Shown: in pieces, positions 45,043 to 55,921 of the stretch
Layout of the letters: each line of letters starts with the position of its first letter
Position numbering within the stretch: position 1 is the first letter of the stretch
NCBI GenBank assembly: GCA_001600695.1
Contig: BCKQ01000011.1
Location: 410,512 to 474,511, forward strand
Length of the DNA: 64,000 bases
From: Ascoidea asiatica
Lineage: Eukaryota; Ascomycota; Saccharomycetes; Ascoideales; Ascoideaceae
Direction: 5' to 3'
Program-made: the position numbers and the translations under genes
The notes under the pieces: generated by a model
Told to the model about the DNA's origin: nothing
The model's input: the letters and a program-made list of their open reading frames with translations, nothing else
Databases searched by the model: none

Positions 45043-46749
45043 ATGGGTAAAGGTAATTTACAATTAAAAGCAGGTGAAAAAACTGCAGGTGGTAATGCTG
45101 CTTTTCATAATTTTGTTAATGATTTTGCAGATGTAACTGATCCTTTAGAAAGAAGAAGATTAGCTTTAGATAAAATTGATAATGCAGCATTTGGTTGGTA
45201 TCATATTAGAGCAATTATGGTTGCTGGTGTTGGATTTTTAACAGATGCTTATGATATTTTTGCAATTAATTTAGGTGTTTCAATGTTAGCATATGTTTAT
45301 TGGGGAGGTTCAATGCCTGCTTCAACAACAACATTAATAAAAGTTTCAACATCTGTTGGTACTGTTATTGGACAATTAGGTTTTGGATATTTAGCTGATG
45401 CTTTAGGTAGAAAAAAAATTTATGGTTTAGAATTAATTATAATGATTTTTGCAACTATATTTCAATGTGTACTTGGTGAATCTCCAGCAGTAAATTTTGT
45501 TGCAATTTTTACATTTTGTAGAATTATTCAAGGTATTGGTATTGGTGGTGATTATCCATTATCATCAATTATAACATCAGAATTTGCAACTACAAAATGG
45601 AGAGGTGCAATTATGGGAGCAGTTTTTGCAAATCAAGGTTGGGGACAATTATTAGCAGGAATTGTAGCAATAATTTGTGTTGCAGGTTATAAAGATCAAT
45701 TAATTTTTGCAGAAACTTCTGCAGAATGTGTTGGTGATTGTATAAAAGCTTGTGATTCAATGTGGAGAATTTTAATTGGATTTGGATGTGTACCAGGTGT
45801 AGTTGCACTTTATTTTAGATTAACAATTCCAGAATCTCCAAGATATACATTTGATGTTGATATGGATGTTTCAAAAGCTGTTGCAGATTCAGAAAAATTT
45901 ACTTCTGGTAAACATGGTAATGCAGATAAAGATATTATTGAAGAATTAAGAGTAACAGAAACTAATCATGAAGAATATCAAGTACCAAAAGCATCATTTA
46001 AAGATTTTGTTAAACATTTTAGTCAATGGAAACATGGTAAAATTTTAATTGGTACAGCAGGTTGTTGGTTTATGTTAGATGTTGCATATTATGGATTAGG
46101 ATTAAATACTGCAACAATTTTACAAACTATTGGATATGCATCATCAAAAAATGTTTATCATAAATTATATAATTCTGCAGCAGGTAATTTAATTTTAATT
46201 TGTGCAGGATCAATTCCAGGTTATTGGTTTTCAGTTGCAACTATGGATATTGTTGGTAGAAAACCAATTCAACTTATGGGATTTTTTCTTTTAACAATAA
46301 TTTTATGTATTATTGGATTTGGATATCATAAAATTGGAGAACATGGATTATTAGGAATGTATATTTTAGCACAATTTTTTCAAAATTTTGGACCAAATAC
46401 AACAACATTTATTGTACCTGGAGAATGTTATCCAACAAGATATAGAAGTACATCTCATGGTATTTCAGCAGCATCTGGTAAAGTTGGAGCAATTATTGCA
46501 CAAACAGCAATTGGTACATTAATTAATCATGGATGTTCAGCAGATGATGCAAATTGTTGGTTACCACATGTTATGGAAATTTTTGCATTATTTATGTTAA
46601 TTGGATTTTTCTTATCATTTTTAATTCCAGAAACTAAAAGAAAAACTTTAGAAGAATTAAGTGAAGAATTACATGGAGAAATTAATCCATGTAAAGTTGT
46701 ACCAATTTTAGAAGAAAATATGGATAGTGCAAATTCTGATAAAGTTTAA
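45043..46749 (+). CDS. PHO84: High-affinity inorganic phosphate:H+ symporter Pho84
   Basis: A 568-aa major-facilitator protein. Seen: GFLTDAYDIFAINLG in the first membrane helix, GYLADALGRKKIYG (the MFS loop 2-3 motif), FCRIIQGIGIGGDYPLSSIITSEFA around 160-185 (the PHS-family signature), PESPRYTFDV before the central loop, and a mirror second half with VGRKPIQLMGF and PGECYPTRYRSTSHGI. The tail EETKRKTLEELSEEL-like segment (PETKRKTLEELSEELHGE) is typical. Known: plasma-membrane phosphate uptake and sensing, induced by Pho4 under phosphate starvation. No signal peptide is expected. The gene is intact and uses TTA/GGT/GCA-type codons almost exclusively. Confidence 0.97.
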   Translation: MGKGNLQLKAGEKTAGGNAAFHNFVNDFADVTDPLERRRLALDKIDNAAFGWYHIRAIMVAGVGFLTDAYDIFAINLGVSMLAYVYWGGSMPASTTTLIKVSTSVGTVIGQLGFGYLADALGRKKIYGLELIIMIFATIFQCVLGESPAVNFVAIFTFCRIIQGIGIGGDYPLSSIITSEFATTKWRGAIMGAVFANQGWGQLLAGIVAIICVAGYKDQLIFAETSAECVGDCIKACDSMWRILIGFGCVPGVVALYFRLTIPESPRYTFDVDMDVSKAVADSEKFTSGKHGNADKDIIEELRVTETNHEEYQVPKASFKDFVKHFSQWKHGKILIGTAGCWFMLDVAYYGLGLNTATILQTIGYASSKNVYHKLYNSAAGNLILICAGSIPGYWFSVATMDIVGRKPIQLMGFFLLTIILCIIGFGYHKIGEHGLLGMYILAQFFQNFGPNTTTFIVPGECYPTRYRSTSHGISAASGKVGAIIAQTAIGTLINHGCSADDANCWLPHVMEIFALFMLIGFFLSFLIPETKRKTLEELSEELHGEINPCKVVPILEENMDSANSDKV

Positions 46750-46792
46750 TTATTTTAATAGTTTAATAATTATTTAGTAATTTACTTAAATA

Positions 46793-46831
<39 letters not shown>

Positions 46832-47443
46832 TTTATTATATAATTAACTGACTTTATCTTTATTTCCATTTTCATTTTTTATGACCATTTTTTCATCTTA
46901 GTTTTTCATATCAGTTTCATTTTCATTTTCTTTTAATATTATTAATTTTCATAATTTTAATTTTGTATTCCTCCTCCTTTATTTTTACTTTTATTTTTTT
47001 TTACATTTAAAGTATTTTTGATCAACGTGGTTTTCTCTTTCAATAAAACTTCAAATCATACATTCTTTATTTTGTTTAACTGTTCAATATATAAATTTTA
47101 ATTTATAATTTTTATTATTATAAAAGTATTTTCAAAAGTAGTTTAGTTTAATGTGTATGTAAATTATACAAATAAGTACTTCTTAATCTGGAAACCCGGA
47201 AGTAAAATCAAACCTCGGGAGTAAAGTTCTTTAACAGGAAATTGTTTATCTATTTTTATTTTCAGCCGTGTGATGATTAATCCGTGAGAAGTTTGAGTTT
47301 AAATAAAACAAAAGCACGTGTGCTGACTCAAAGTTTGAAACGCATAATGAAACGTAGTAAATTTTGTATAAAACGTCACGAAAGTTTTATTTTTGGAATC
47401 TCGTAATCTCTAATAAATAAGTGCTATGTTACCCTCTTATTAA

Positions 47444-47455
47444 CAGCACGTGCTG
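47444..47455. promoter_or_regulatory. 12-bp E-box palindrome CAGCACGTGCTG
   Basis: A perfect 12-bp palindrome centred on CACGTG. A related near-palindrome, AGCACGTGTGCT, lies about 130 bp to its left (47313-47324). Such sites bind Cbf1/Pho4-type basic helix-loop-helix factors. Confidence 0.5.
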
Positions 47456-47875
47456 ATTATTTTTAAAATGACGTTTTATTACAATCACAATGTTTGATTT
47501 TCTTGAAGTAAGAAATATTTTGAGGATTGAAAAAATGAAAATTGAGTGACCAATGTCTGAAAGAAAATGCATGTGGGCGGTGGTTTACCTTTGGCAGTGT
47601 TGAATAACGGGAGAATGCGTTTAATTGGCTGTCAAAGTGTGGATCTTCCATTACGCGACTTAAAATCATACAGGCGTGCACTGTTTAATACTTTCAGTGG
47701 CGCAGAAACGGTTACCGGCGAGAGTAAACTGACTGGATCTCGGAGTGGATCTCGGTGAGAGTATGCTTAAGAAGGTTTTCTTGGGCCGGAGTGGCTTTGT
47801 GCTGCCAATGGGCAACGTTAGCAAGAACTTTGGTCAGATGCCGATAAGTGCGAGGTGCGAACTGCGAGGTGCGAG

Positions 47876-47884
47876 GGTGGCAAA
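47876..47884 (+). promoter_or_regulatory. PACE-type (Rpn4) motif GGTGGCAAA
   Basis: An exact GGTGGCAAA in the GC-rich island about 1.75 kb before STB3. Motif identity is seen; function is inferred and the distance is long. Confidence 0.35.
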
Positions 47885-48192
47885 CAAAGAAAACATGCGA
47901 ATGGACCGCTGCTTACGTCAGCGCCTCGGCGTGTGATTTTTAAAATTGTGCCTGACAAATGGAAATTTCAAAGGAATTTGAATCAAAACTCCAACGTGGA
48001 TTCGGATAAGCACTGCAAAAATGGTCTGAAATGATGAAAATTGATGAAAAGTAATGAAAAATAATAGAAATTTGGTTGAAAAAGGATAAAGAAATGGGTG
48101 AAAATTGGGTGAAAAATAAAAATAAATTTGAATCAATTGAAAAATAATGAAAAATAAAGATCAATCAGCTTTAGATCTTTAAAGGAAACATT

Positions 48193-48232
48193 GAAATAAT
48201 GAAATAATGAAATAATGAAATAATGAAATAAC
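48193..48232. repeat. 8-nt tandem repeat GAAATAAT x5
   Basis: Four exact copies and a last one ending in C, in the STB3 upstream region. Confidence 0.9.
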
Positions 48233-48649
48233 GATATTTTGAATATCAGATAAGAAATAAAACATGTTCTAAAATATGTCTGATCTAGTTTAATCTCAAA
48301 TTATTAATGTAAATAGCAAGTTACGGTAGTTCCATGAATAACCGTAATTCAGAAATAAATGATTACTAAAAAGATAGATAGATAAATAAACAAATAAACA
48401 TATAAACAAATAAATATTGAAGAAACAACGAGTGAAGATCAGATCTGTAATTCAATTTGATTTAATTTGACTGTAAAAAGATTGTAAAAAGATTCAAAAT
48501 GAGATGAAACTGAGTGAAATCTAATGAATTCAAGGGAAATCTTTCAGACAACCTTAAATGAAATAAAACGAAATGAAATGTATTTGAAATATCGTTAAAT
48601 TCTCTTTCGTTTTATCATTCACTTCAGATTATTTATTAATCATTGAAAA

Positions 48650-48688
<39 letters not shown>

Positions 48689-49638
48689 GATATTCGAAGT
48701 AATCATCGATAGTAATCGATAACCAGATTACTGTAAAATTATACAGTATTAATGAGCTAATATTTATCGCAATTAGCGTTGATTTGAAATTTGTAACTTT
48801 GTAGAATATACATTTAATATTATTACGACTAATCTTATTAATATATTTATATTTATATTTATATTTATCTTGGATAATTATATAAAATCAGACTGCATTC
48901 TCTGATTTCTTTATAAAATATATTTTATATATTCTATTATTTCACACTCTATTCTCTATCACAAATACTTATCATATTATTATACTATCATATTATCATA
49001 TATTATATTCAATATCTATTTAATATATTCTATATATTCTATATATTCTATATTATTACACTATTCAAATCTGATGAAATCTATCTCGCCATTTGTGACC
49101 AGTTCTGATTAAACTCCAATCCAGAAACTTCCACAAATTTAACCACTCAAACACACTTCTTTAAAACATCAACCATCTTAATATCATTATATCATTATAT
49201 CTATTTATTTATTCAACTCATTACTATTATCAATCTGACTTCAATCACCAAAACCATCAAAATCTTTGATAAATTTCGTTTTGTAATCTCTTTTTGTGGC
49301 TGGCTATTTGTTTAATATCCATTTTAACCACTTTTTACCAGTTTGGACCAATTTTATTCAATTTCAATCCATTCCAATCAATTTCAACTCAGATTATTAA
49401 TTCATTTTAACTCAGTTAATTTTCAATTTTTTCACTTTTTTCACTTATTTCACTATTATATTTCATATTTCAATAATATATTTCAATAATATATTTCACT
49501 CAATATATTTTTCACTTAATATAAAATATATATATTTTAAAACAATTAATCAATTTTCAAAAAAATATATATTACTACAGTACATATATATATAAACACA
49601 CTTTATAATTATATAAATTTTATATTTACTTAATTATA

Positions 49639-49782
49639 ATGACAAATACTCCTTCCCCTATTATCACTAGATCAATGTCAATCAATACAATCACAATGAA
49701 TAATAAGAACAATAATAATACTACTACTACTAATAATAATAATAATAATACTTCAAATAACACCAACAATAATAATGCTTCA

Positions 49783-49828
<46 letters not shown>

Positions 49829-51762
49829 GTAATATTTCTTCTTTATTAAATTCAAATTCAAATATTCCAAGATCTTTATATTCTCAATCTCAATCAAATC
49901 ATTTAAATTCAATTAATAATTTAAATAATAATATTAATAATAATTATACAACTAACTCAAATTCAAATTTAAATTCAAATTTAAATTCAAATTCAATCAA
50001 TAATCTTATCAATCATGATAACAATAACAATATCACCACTAATAATAATAATAAACTTGTTAATTTACCTTCTTTAAATTCAATGTTAAATCATAATATT
50101 AAAAATATTCAGAATTTTCAAAATATTTCAAATTCTACAATATTACCTTCCTCAACAAATAATTCAAATCAAATTCAAATTCAAATGCAGAATCAAAATA
50201 CAAATAATGATATTAACATTAACAATAACATTAACAATAACAATAACAATAATGGTCAACTTTCAACTTCTTCACCCGCTGGAATTGCAGCTGCTTCTGC
50301 TGTAACTCCTGATAAATTAGCTAATTTATTATTATCTCAAGGTCCATTAGCTATAAGACATTTAACTTCTCATTTAGCTTCTTCAATTAATGGTTTTTCT
50401 CAATTATCTTTATCAAAACAAAGAAGGTTAATTATTGCTGCTTTAGATGCTGGTGATCCAAAAACTTGTTGTATTTTTGAAAAAGTTGGTTGGGGTCAAT
50501 GGGCTGCAAAAAAAGTTAGTCCAGAATATTTTAAATTAAAACAAAAACAACAGCAAGAGGAATTAGAAAAACAACAAAAATTACAACAACAATCTTTATC
50601 TCTACAAAATCAACAACAATTATTACAATCAAATAATAATAATAATAATAATATTAATATTAATAATCAGATTCAAAATTCAAATGCAGTTTTAAATTCA
50701 AATTCTTCTTTTCAAAAAAAAAGTAATTCATTTGCTGTTTCTTCAACCGCCGGTAATATTAATAGTTCGAATAATTTATCAGATTGGGAAAAATTTCGTA
50801 GAGATTCAATTTCAAATGATAAAAATAATTTACATCAACAACAAGTTCCATTTTCTCCAACTTTAACATCTTTAAGACAAGAAATTAATAAAAATTTAAA
50901 AAATAATGATGATGCAATTTTTTCTTCTTCCGATGATGATGATGATGATGACGACGATGAAGAAGATGATGATGACGATGATCAGGAAAATGAAGATATT
51001 GATGCAGATGAAGATATGCCTTATTCATTTCTTGCTAATATTAAACCAAAAAATAATATTACTAATAAAGTTAAAAATAATACAACATATTTATCTTCAA
51101 ATGGTAGATATATTTATTCTAATAATAATAATAATAATAATAGTTCAATTCAAAGATCTCAATCTCAATCTGTTTCAATTCCAAGTCGTCGTCGTTCTTC
51201 AATTAATTCAAAATTAATTGGTAAACCAAGATTTCAAAAAAGATTACATTCTTTTGGTAATAATAATAATATTGAACAATTAATTGATAATAATATTAAT
51301 AATATTAAATTAGAGAAAAATAATATTATTAAAGAAAATGAAGATATTAATCTTGATAATAATAATAATAACAATAATAATAGTAATAATAATTCTTTTG
51401 AAATTTTACCAAATTTAAATTCAATTGATAAACATAGAGGTTCATTTCCAAGTGTTTTAGGTAGACAAAGTTCTTTAAGAAGTTCATTAACTGTTCCAAT
51501 GTCAATTTCTTCTTCAGTTTCAAATAAACCTCTTATAAAAAATGAAAATAAGAATAATAATAATAATAATATTAATAATAATAATCATCATTCAGATACA
51601 GATGAAGAAGATTGGCGATCAATTGGAGCAGCTTCTTTAAGACGTGGAGGTTCATCTTCTATTCGATCTTCAGCATCTCCAGTTAAACATGGAAGTTTTT
51701 CTGCACGAGAAGAAGATGCTGCCTATGCTCTTGTTTCTTTAGGTTTTAATAATAAATTATAA
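49639..51762 (+). CDS. STB3: Stb3, RRPE-binding transcription regulator
   Basis: A 707-aa frame. Seen: an Asn/Ser/Thr-rich N-terminus (1-205), then the STB3 domain at about 215-300 with VTPDKLANLLLSQGPLAIRH, SQLSLSKQRRLIIAALDAGD and FEKVGWGQWAAKKV. Gln-rich and acidic (poly-Asp) stretches follow, then Arg/Ser-rich C-terminal blocks (RRRSSINSKLIGKPRFQKRL and DEEDWRSIGAASLRRGGSSS). Known: Stb3 binds the ribosomal RNA processing element, recruits Sin3/Rpd3, and lowers ribosome-biogenesis gene expression when glucose/TOR/Sch9 signalling falls. Serine-rich RRxS sites could be targets of Sch9 or PKA (inference). The Asn tract at 49780-49826 is a long AAT run. Confidence 0.94.
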
Positions 51763-51868
51763 ATTATAAATTATAAATTATAAATTATAAATTATAAAAT
51801 ATAAAATATGATTATAATTATTTATAAAATAAGATTAAATAAAAATATTCATTATTGTTATTATTACA

Positions 51869-51900
<32 letters not shown>

Positions 51901-53155
51901 CTTTGTCATTATTGTTTCTAAATGTTATTGCTTTCGGTTATTGTCTTGTTTATTGTTTATTGGTTCTTGGGTTTTTTTTTATCAACTTTTTATCAGATTT
52001 TTTTTCACTTTTTTTTTTTTCAATTTTTGTTATTGTTTTTGATAGTTTTGATTAGTTTATTATTTTAAATTCTTTAGTTGATTTTCATCAAATATTATTT
52101 ATACCCTTATTTCTTGTTGTCGTTGTTGTTGTTATTGTTTTTGTCATGACTCTCATGGTTGTTTCTATTTCTATTTCTATTTCTATTTATGATTCTATTG
52201 GTTCTATTTTCGTTTATGTTTTTATACATTCAAATTTCATTCAGGGTCTTTTTTTAAGTTAGATATAACTATCTTTTTATTTACTTACTTTTTTTTTACT
52301 TTATAACTAAATTATGATTTTTATTTCTTTAACTATTTGAATAAACTAGTGTTTTTTTTACTTTTTGAATATTTTTTGATCTTTTTTTTTGGGCTTTTTG
52401 TCTCTAATTGGGAGGTGGGTAAAATTTTGTTTTTTAAAAAATAGAGTATTTTTATATTAAGATCAATATGAAATATATATTGAACCTTATAATTAACTTT
52501 AGTTACTTTTATTCTTTTATTCTTTTATTCTTTTATTCTTTTATTCTTTTATTCTTTTATTCTTTTATTCTTTTGTTTTTTTGTTTTTTTGATAAATAAA
52601 TTGTCTAATTATCTGTCAGTAATGAAGAGTTGTTTTAATTCTTCTTTTGCTTCTTCTTCTGCTGCCTCTGCTTTCAAAAAATAAATAAAAAATATAAAAA
52701 ATAAGGGAACCCACAAAAACAGTCTCAAAATATCGCATATCACATGACACACCCATTTGTGGCTAGTGAATGGCTGGTTAGAATCTAGAATTCCGAATTT
52801 TAATAATCCCGTGAGAGAGACCAGTTCTGCGGTGCTCGTTGTGCTCTAAACTCCCGGTATAACAGTTCCCAGTTGGGATACCATTTCCATTTTGCCTTGC
52901 TTCCTCCAGAGATTTGCCAGTTTTAGTATGATAAAATTGCTTCTCTTTTTATTCTGATTCAGTTCATTTCAATTCAATTCAATTCAATTCAATTCACTTG
53001 AATAATTTTTATATTTATATTTAATTGAATCATACATATTTAAATATATTATCATATTTCTTTAAGTTTTATTTCATATTCTTCTTTATAAGTAAAATCA
53101 TTATCAACAATTACATATATTATTATTATCTTATTTCAAAATATTCAATTTAAAA
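51763..53155. promoter_or_regulatory. 1.4-kb region between STB3 and S-formylglutathione hydrolase
   Basis: The left part is T-rich 3' flank, starting with AAATTAT repeats right after the STB3 stop codon. A TTTTATTC array lies at 52507-52570. A GC-rich island at about 52730-52930 with no site I can name, then an A/T-rich leader with AATTC repeats (52970-52998), precede the hydrolase. The small frame at 51855-52055 is low-complexity. Confidence 0.45.
52507..52570. repeat. 8-nt tandem repeat TTTTATTC x8
   Basis: Eight exact consecutive copies of TTTTATTC. Confidence 0.93.
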
Positions 53156-54061
53156 ATGTCTTTCAAAGTTAATTCAGAAATTTATAATTTCGGAGGTAGA
53201 TTATTAAAATTATCTCATGAATCAAAAGTTAATAATTGTACAATGGATGTAAATTTATATTTACCAAAACAATATTTTGAAGGTATTAAAGATATTCCAG
53301 TTTTATATTATTTAGCAGGTTTAACATGTAATCCAAATAATGGTTCTGAAAAAGCATTTTTTCAACCATATGCTGATAAATATGGTTTTGCAATAGTTTA
53401 TCCAGATACTTCACCAAGAGGTATAAAAATTGATGGTGATGATGAAACTTGGAGTTTTGGTCAAGGTGCTGGATTTTATGTTGATTCAAAAACTGAAATT
53501 TGGAAAAAAAATTATAATATGTATTCATATATTTTAATTGAATTAACAAATTTATTATCAAAAAATTATCCAATTTTAAATTTTAAAAATAAATCTATAA
53601 CTGGTCACTCAATGGGTGGTTATGGTTCTTTAATGTTTTTTTTAAGAAATCAAGATGAATTTAAATCATCTTCTGCTTTTGCACCAATTTTAAATCCTTC
53701 AAAAACTAAATGGGGTGAAAAATGTTTTGGTGGTTATCTTGGTAATTCAATTGAAGATAAAAAAGAATGGTTAAATTATGATCCTTTAGAAATTATTAAA
53801 AATAAATTTTCAAATAATTTTAATGGTAAAATTACTCCAATATTAATTCATCAAGGTATTAATGATCCTTTTTATAAAGTTAAAGGTGATTATGATTATT
53901 TAACTCCAAATGAATTCTTAGAAGGTATTAAAGGTACAAAATATGAAAATAATGTTAATTTAAATTTTGTTGAAGGTTATGATCATTCATATTATTTCAT
54001 ATCATCATTTGCTGGTGAACATGCTAAATTTCATGCTAAATATTTAGGTCTTTTAGATTAA
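53156..54061 (+). CDS. S-formylglutathione hydrolase (YJL068C-like)
   Basis: A 301-aa esterase of the alpha/beta-hydrolase fold. Seen: LYYLAGLTCNPNNGSEKAFF (50-69), IVYPDTSPRG (80-89), the nucleophile elbow GHSMGGYGSL at 150-159 with Ser152, GINDPF with Asp237, and GYDHSYYFI with His277, which completes the Ser-Asp-His triad. Known: it hydrolyses S-formylglutathione to formate and glutathione, the second step of formaldehyde detoxification after the Sfa1-type dehydrogenase, in the cytosol. Length matches the family (~299 aa in S. cerevisiae). Confidence 0.96.
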   Translation: MSFKVNSEIYNFGGRLLKLSHESKVNNCTMDVNLYLPKQYFEGIKDIPVLYYLAGLTCNPNNGSEKAFFQPYADKYGFAIVYPDTSPRGIKIDGDDETWSFGQGAGFYVDSKTEIWKKNYNMYSYILIELTNLLSKNYPILNFKNKSITGHSMGGYGSLMFFLRNQDEFKSSSAFAPILNPSKTKWGEKCFGGYLGNSIEDKKEWLNYDPLEIIKNKFSNNFNGKITPILIHQGINDPFYKVKGDYDYLTPNEFLEGIKGTKYENNVNLNFVEGYDHSYYFISSFAGEHAKFHAKYLGLLD

Positions 54062-54733
54062 CTATCCTTTGAAAATAAAAGTAAATTATGATATAAAAAT
54101 TCTATAATTTTCATAATTAATTTCCTATTATTTTCAATCAATCTCTTATTCCAGATCACCAATTACCAATTACTTATCAATGATATTATTACATTTATAT
54201 ATCTAACGTTACAAATTACTGAATAATATAATAGAAAGGTAGTATAACCTCGATTCAAATACCTAATCGGGACAAATGTGGCTGTGCAATTAGCCTTATT
54301 TATCAGCCGCATTTCATTAGCCTCTTATAATTTACTTTGCCACACGTAATTTCCCAAAATAACCTCAATTACACACGTCGTGGCAGCGTGGCGAGTACAG
54401 TCTCTTCCCACCAATCAGCGCTCGCCATTTTGCTCTGCTCCTCTGCGCAGCCAATGCAAACAAAAACAGGCCTGCAAAACGTTACCCAGCTGAAAACACC
54501 GTACAATTTCTAAATCTTTAATTTTTCATATTGGAAATATTCGTTTAAGAAACAATAAGAATTGATTTATTCAATTCAATTCAAATTCACATTTAATCAA
54601 TTTAATTTAATTTAATTCTTAAATTTTAAATTTTGGAATCTAAACTCTTGTAAATATCAATATTTATCTTTAATTCTATTATCATATACATATATATATA
54701 TATATATATATTATTATTTCAATATAAACAAAA
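54062..54733. promoter_or_regulatory. POR1: POR1 upstream region with a GC-rich island
   Basis: A 672-bp interval. An island at about 54350-54490 carries a perfect HAP box and a second CCAAT. The leader contains TAATT-type runs and a TA repeat (54689-54709) ending about 25 bp before the start. Confidence 0.55.
54410..54417 (-). promoter_or_regulatory. Perfect HAP/CCAAT box before POR1
   Basis: ACCAATCA is the exact complement of TNATTGGT (TGATTGGT), the preferred Hap2/3/4/5 site. It lies about 320 bp before the POR1 ATG. A second CCAAT core is at 54451-54455. Known: HAP sites mark respiratory and mitochondrial genes. Confidence 0.65.
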
Positions 54734-55591
54734 ATGGCTCCACCTGCATTTACTGATATCTCAAAATCTTCAAATGGTTTAATTAATAAAGATTTTTATC
54801 ATTTATCAAAAGCTGCAATTGATGTTAAAACTTTTGCTCCAAATGGTGTTTCATTCAATTTTAAAACAAAATCTGGTAAAGATGATTCAATGAATTCAAA
54901 TATTGAAGCTAAATTTTCTGAAAAATCAACTGGTATAACTTTAACTCAAGGTTGGAATACTTCAAATTCTTTAGATACAAAAATTGAATTAAAAGATTTT
55001 GCAGCACCTGGTATTAAAGCAGAATTTTTAACTTCTGTTATTCCTTCTGGTCCAAAAGGTGCAAAATTAAATTTATTTTTTGCTCAACAATCTGTTAATG
55101 CTAGAGCCTTTTTTGATCTTTTAAAAGGTCCAACTTTTAATGGTGATATTTCTTGTTCTCATGATGGCTTTTTAGCTGGTTCTCAAGTTGCTTATGATAT
55201 TTCTGCTGCAAAAGTTACTAAATATTCTCTTGCTCTTGGTTATGCAACTCCAATTTATTCCGCTTCTTTAACTGGTTTAAATAATTTAAATGCTTTTCAA
55301 GCTTCTTATTATCATAAAGTTTCTCCACAAATTGAAGCTGGTGCAAAAGCAATTTATGATCTTAAATCTGCTGGTTCTCCAAAACCTGTTGCAATTGAAT
55401 TTGCAACTAAATATTCAATGGATAAAACAACTTTTGTTAAAGCTAAAATTGCTGATAGTGGTAATGCTGCTGTTTCTTATTCTCAACAATTAAAACCTGG
55501 TGTAACTTTAGGTATTGGTGCTTCTTTTGATGCTATGAGATTAGCTCAACCTGTTCATAAATTAGGTTTCTCACTCTCTTTCTCCTCTTAA
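54734..55591 (+). CDS. POR1: Mitochondrial outer-membrane porin (VDAC)
   Basis: A 285-aa protein starting MAPPAFTDISKSSNGLINKD, the conserved porin N-terminal helix. Seen: alternating polar and hydrophobic residues through the whole chain, as expected of a 19-strand barrel; FNFKTKSG, GITLTQGWNTSN and VTLGIGASFDAMRLAQPVHKLGFSLSF at the C-terminal end fit the eukaryotic porin signature and the beta-signal. Length is the same as yeast Por1 (283 aa). Known: voltage-gated anion channel for ATP/ADP and metabolites in the outer mitochondrial membrane. Confidence 0.97.
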   Translation: MAPPAFTDISKSSNGLINKDFYHLSKAAIDVKTFAPNGVSFNFKTKSGKDDSMNSNIEAKFSEKSTGITLTQGWNTSNSLDTKIELKDFAAPGIKAEFLTSVIPSGPKGAKLNLFFAQQSVNARAFFDLLKGPTFNGDISCSHDGFLAGSQVAYDISAAKVTKYSLALGYATPIYSASLTGLNNLNAFQASYYHKVSPQIEAGAKAIYDLKSAGSPKPVAIEFATKYSMDKTTFVKAKIADSGNAAVSYSQQLKPGVTLGIGASFDAMRLAQPVHKLGFSLSFSS

Positions 55592-55921
55592 TTTTACTAA
55601 TAACTATAAATATCTATAAATATCTATAAATAATTATGAATAACAATAAGAATAAAGATAATATTTTAATATTCATTCAATTTCTTCTCTCTTTAAAAAA
55701 TCTATGTAAAATTACAATGTATAAAAAACAAAATATCTAAATTAATAATAATACAATATATTATAAAATAACTATAAACAAAAAGAATCCAAAACAATAA
55801 AAAGAGTCCAAAACAAAAAAAAAACAATAAAAAACAAAAGAACAAAAAAACAAATTAAACACATTTACTTCACATTCACATTCAAATTTACATTAACATT
55901 AACATTGACATTACAAATTTA
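55592..55921. other. Convergent intergenic region POR1/SPT7
   Basis: A 330-bp interval between two converging genes. It is A-rich, with ATAAATATCT repeats right after the POR1 stop codon and AAAACAATAAAA-type runs, which fit 3' end formation. No gene is seen. Confidence 0.5.

Larger units (their letters stand above)
46750..49638. promoter_or_regulatory. 2.9-kb region between PHO84 and STB3
   Basis: No gene is called. The left part is a T-rich PHO84 3' flank with an ATT run (46796-46832). Two E-box palindromes centred on CACGTG lie at 47315-47320 and 47447-47452. A GC-rich island covers about 47560-47945 and contains a perfect GGTGGCAAA at 47876-47884. The right part is A/T-rich with a GAAATAAT array (48193-48232) and an ATA run near 48650-48680. 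Two overlapping small plus-strand frames in the island (47567-47758 and 47745-47936) have no recognisable features. Confidence 0.5.

Noticed and set aside
47567-47936. Two overlapping plus-strand frames of 63 aa each
   Set aside because: They exist because the island is GC-rich. No conserved motif, and codon use is unlike the A/T-biased real genes.
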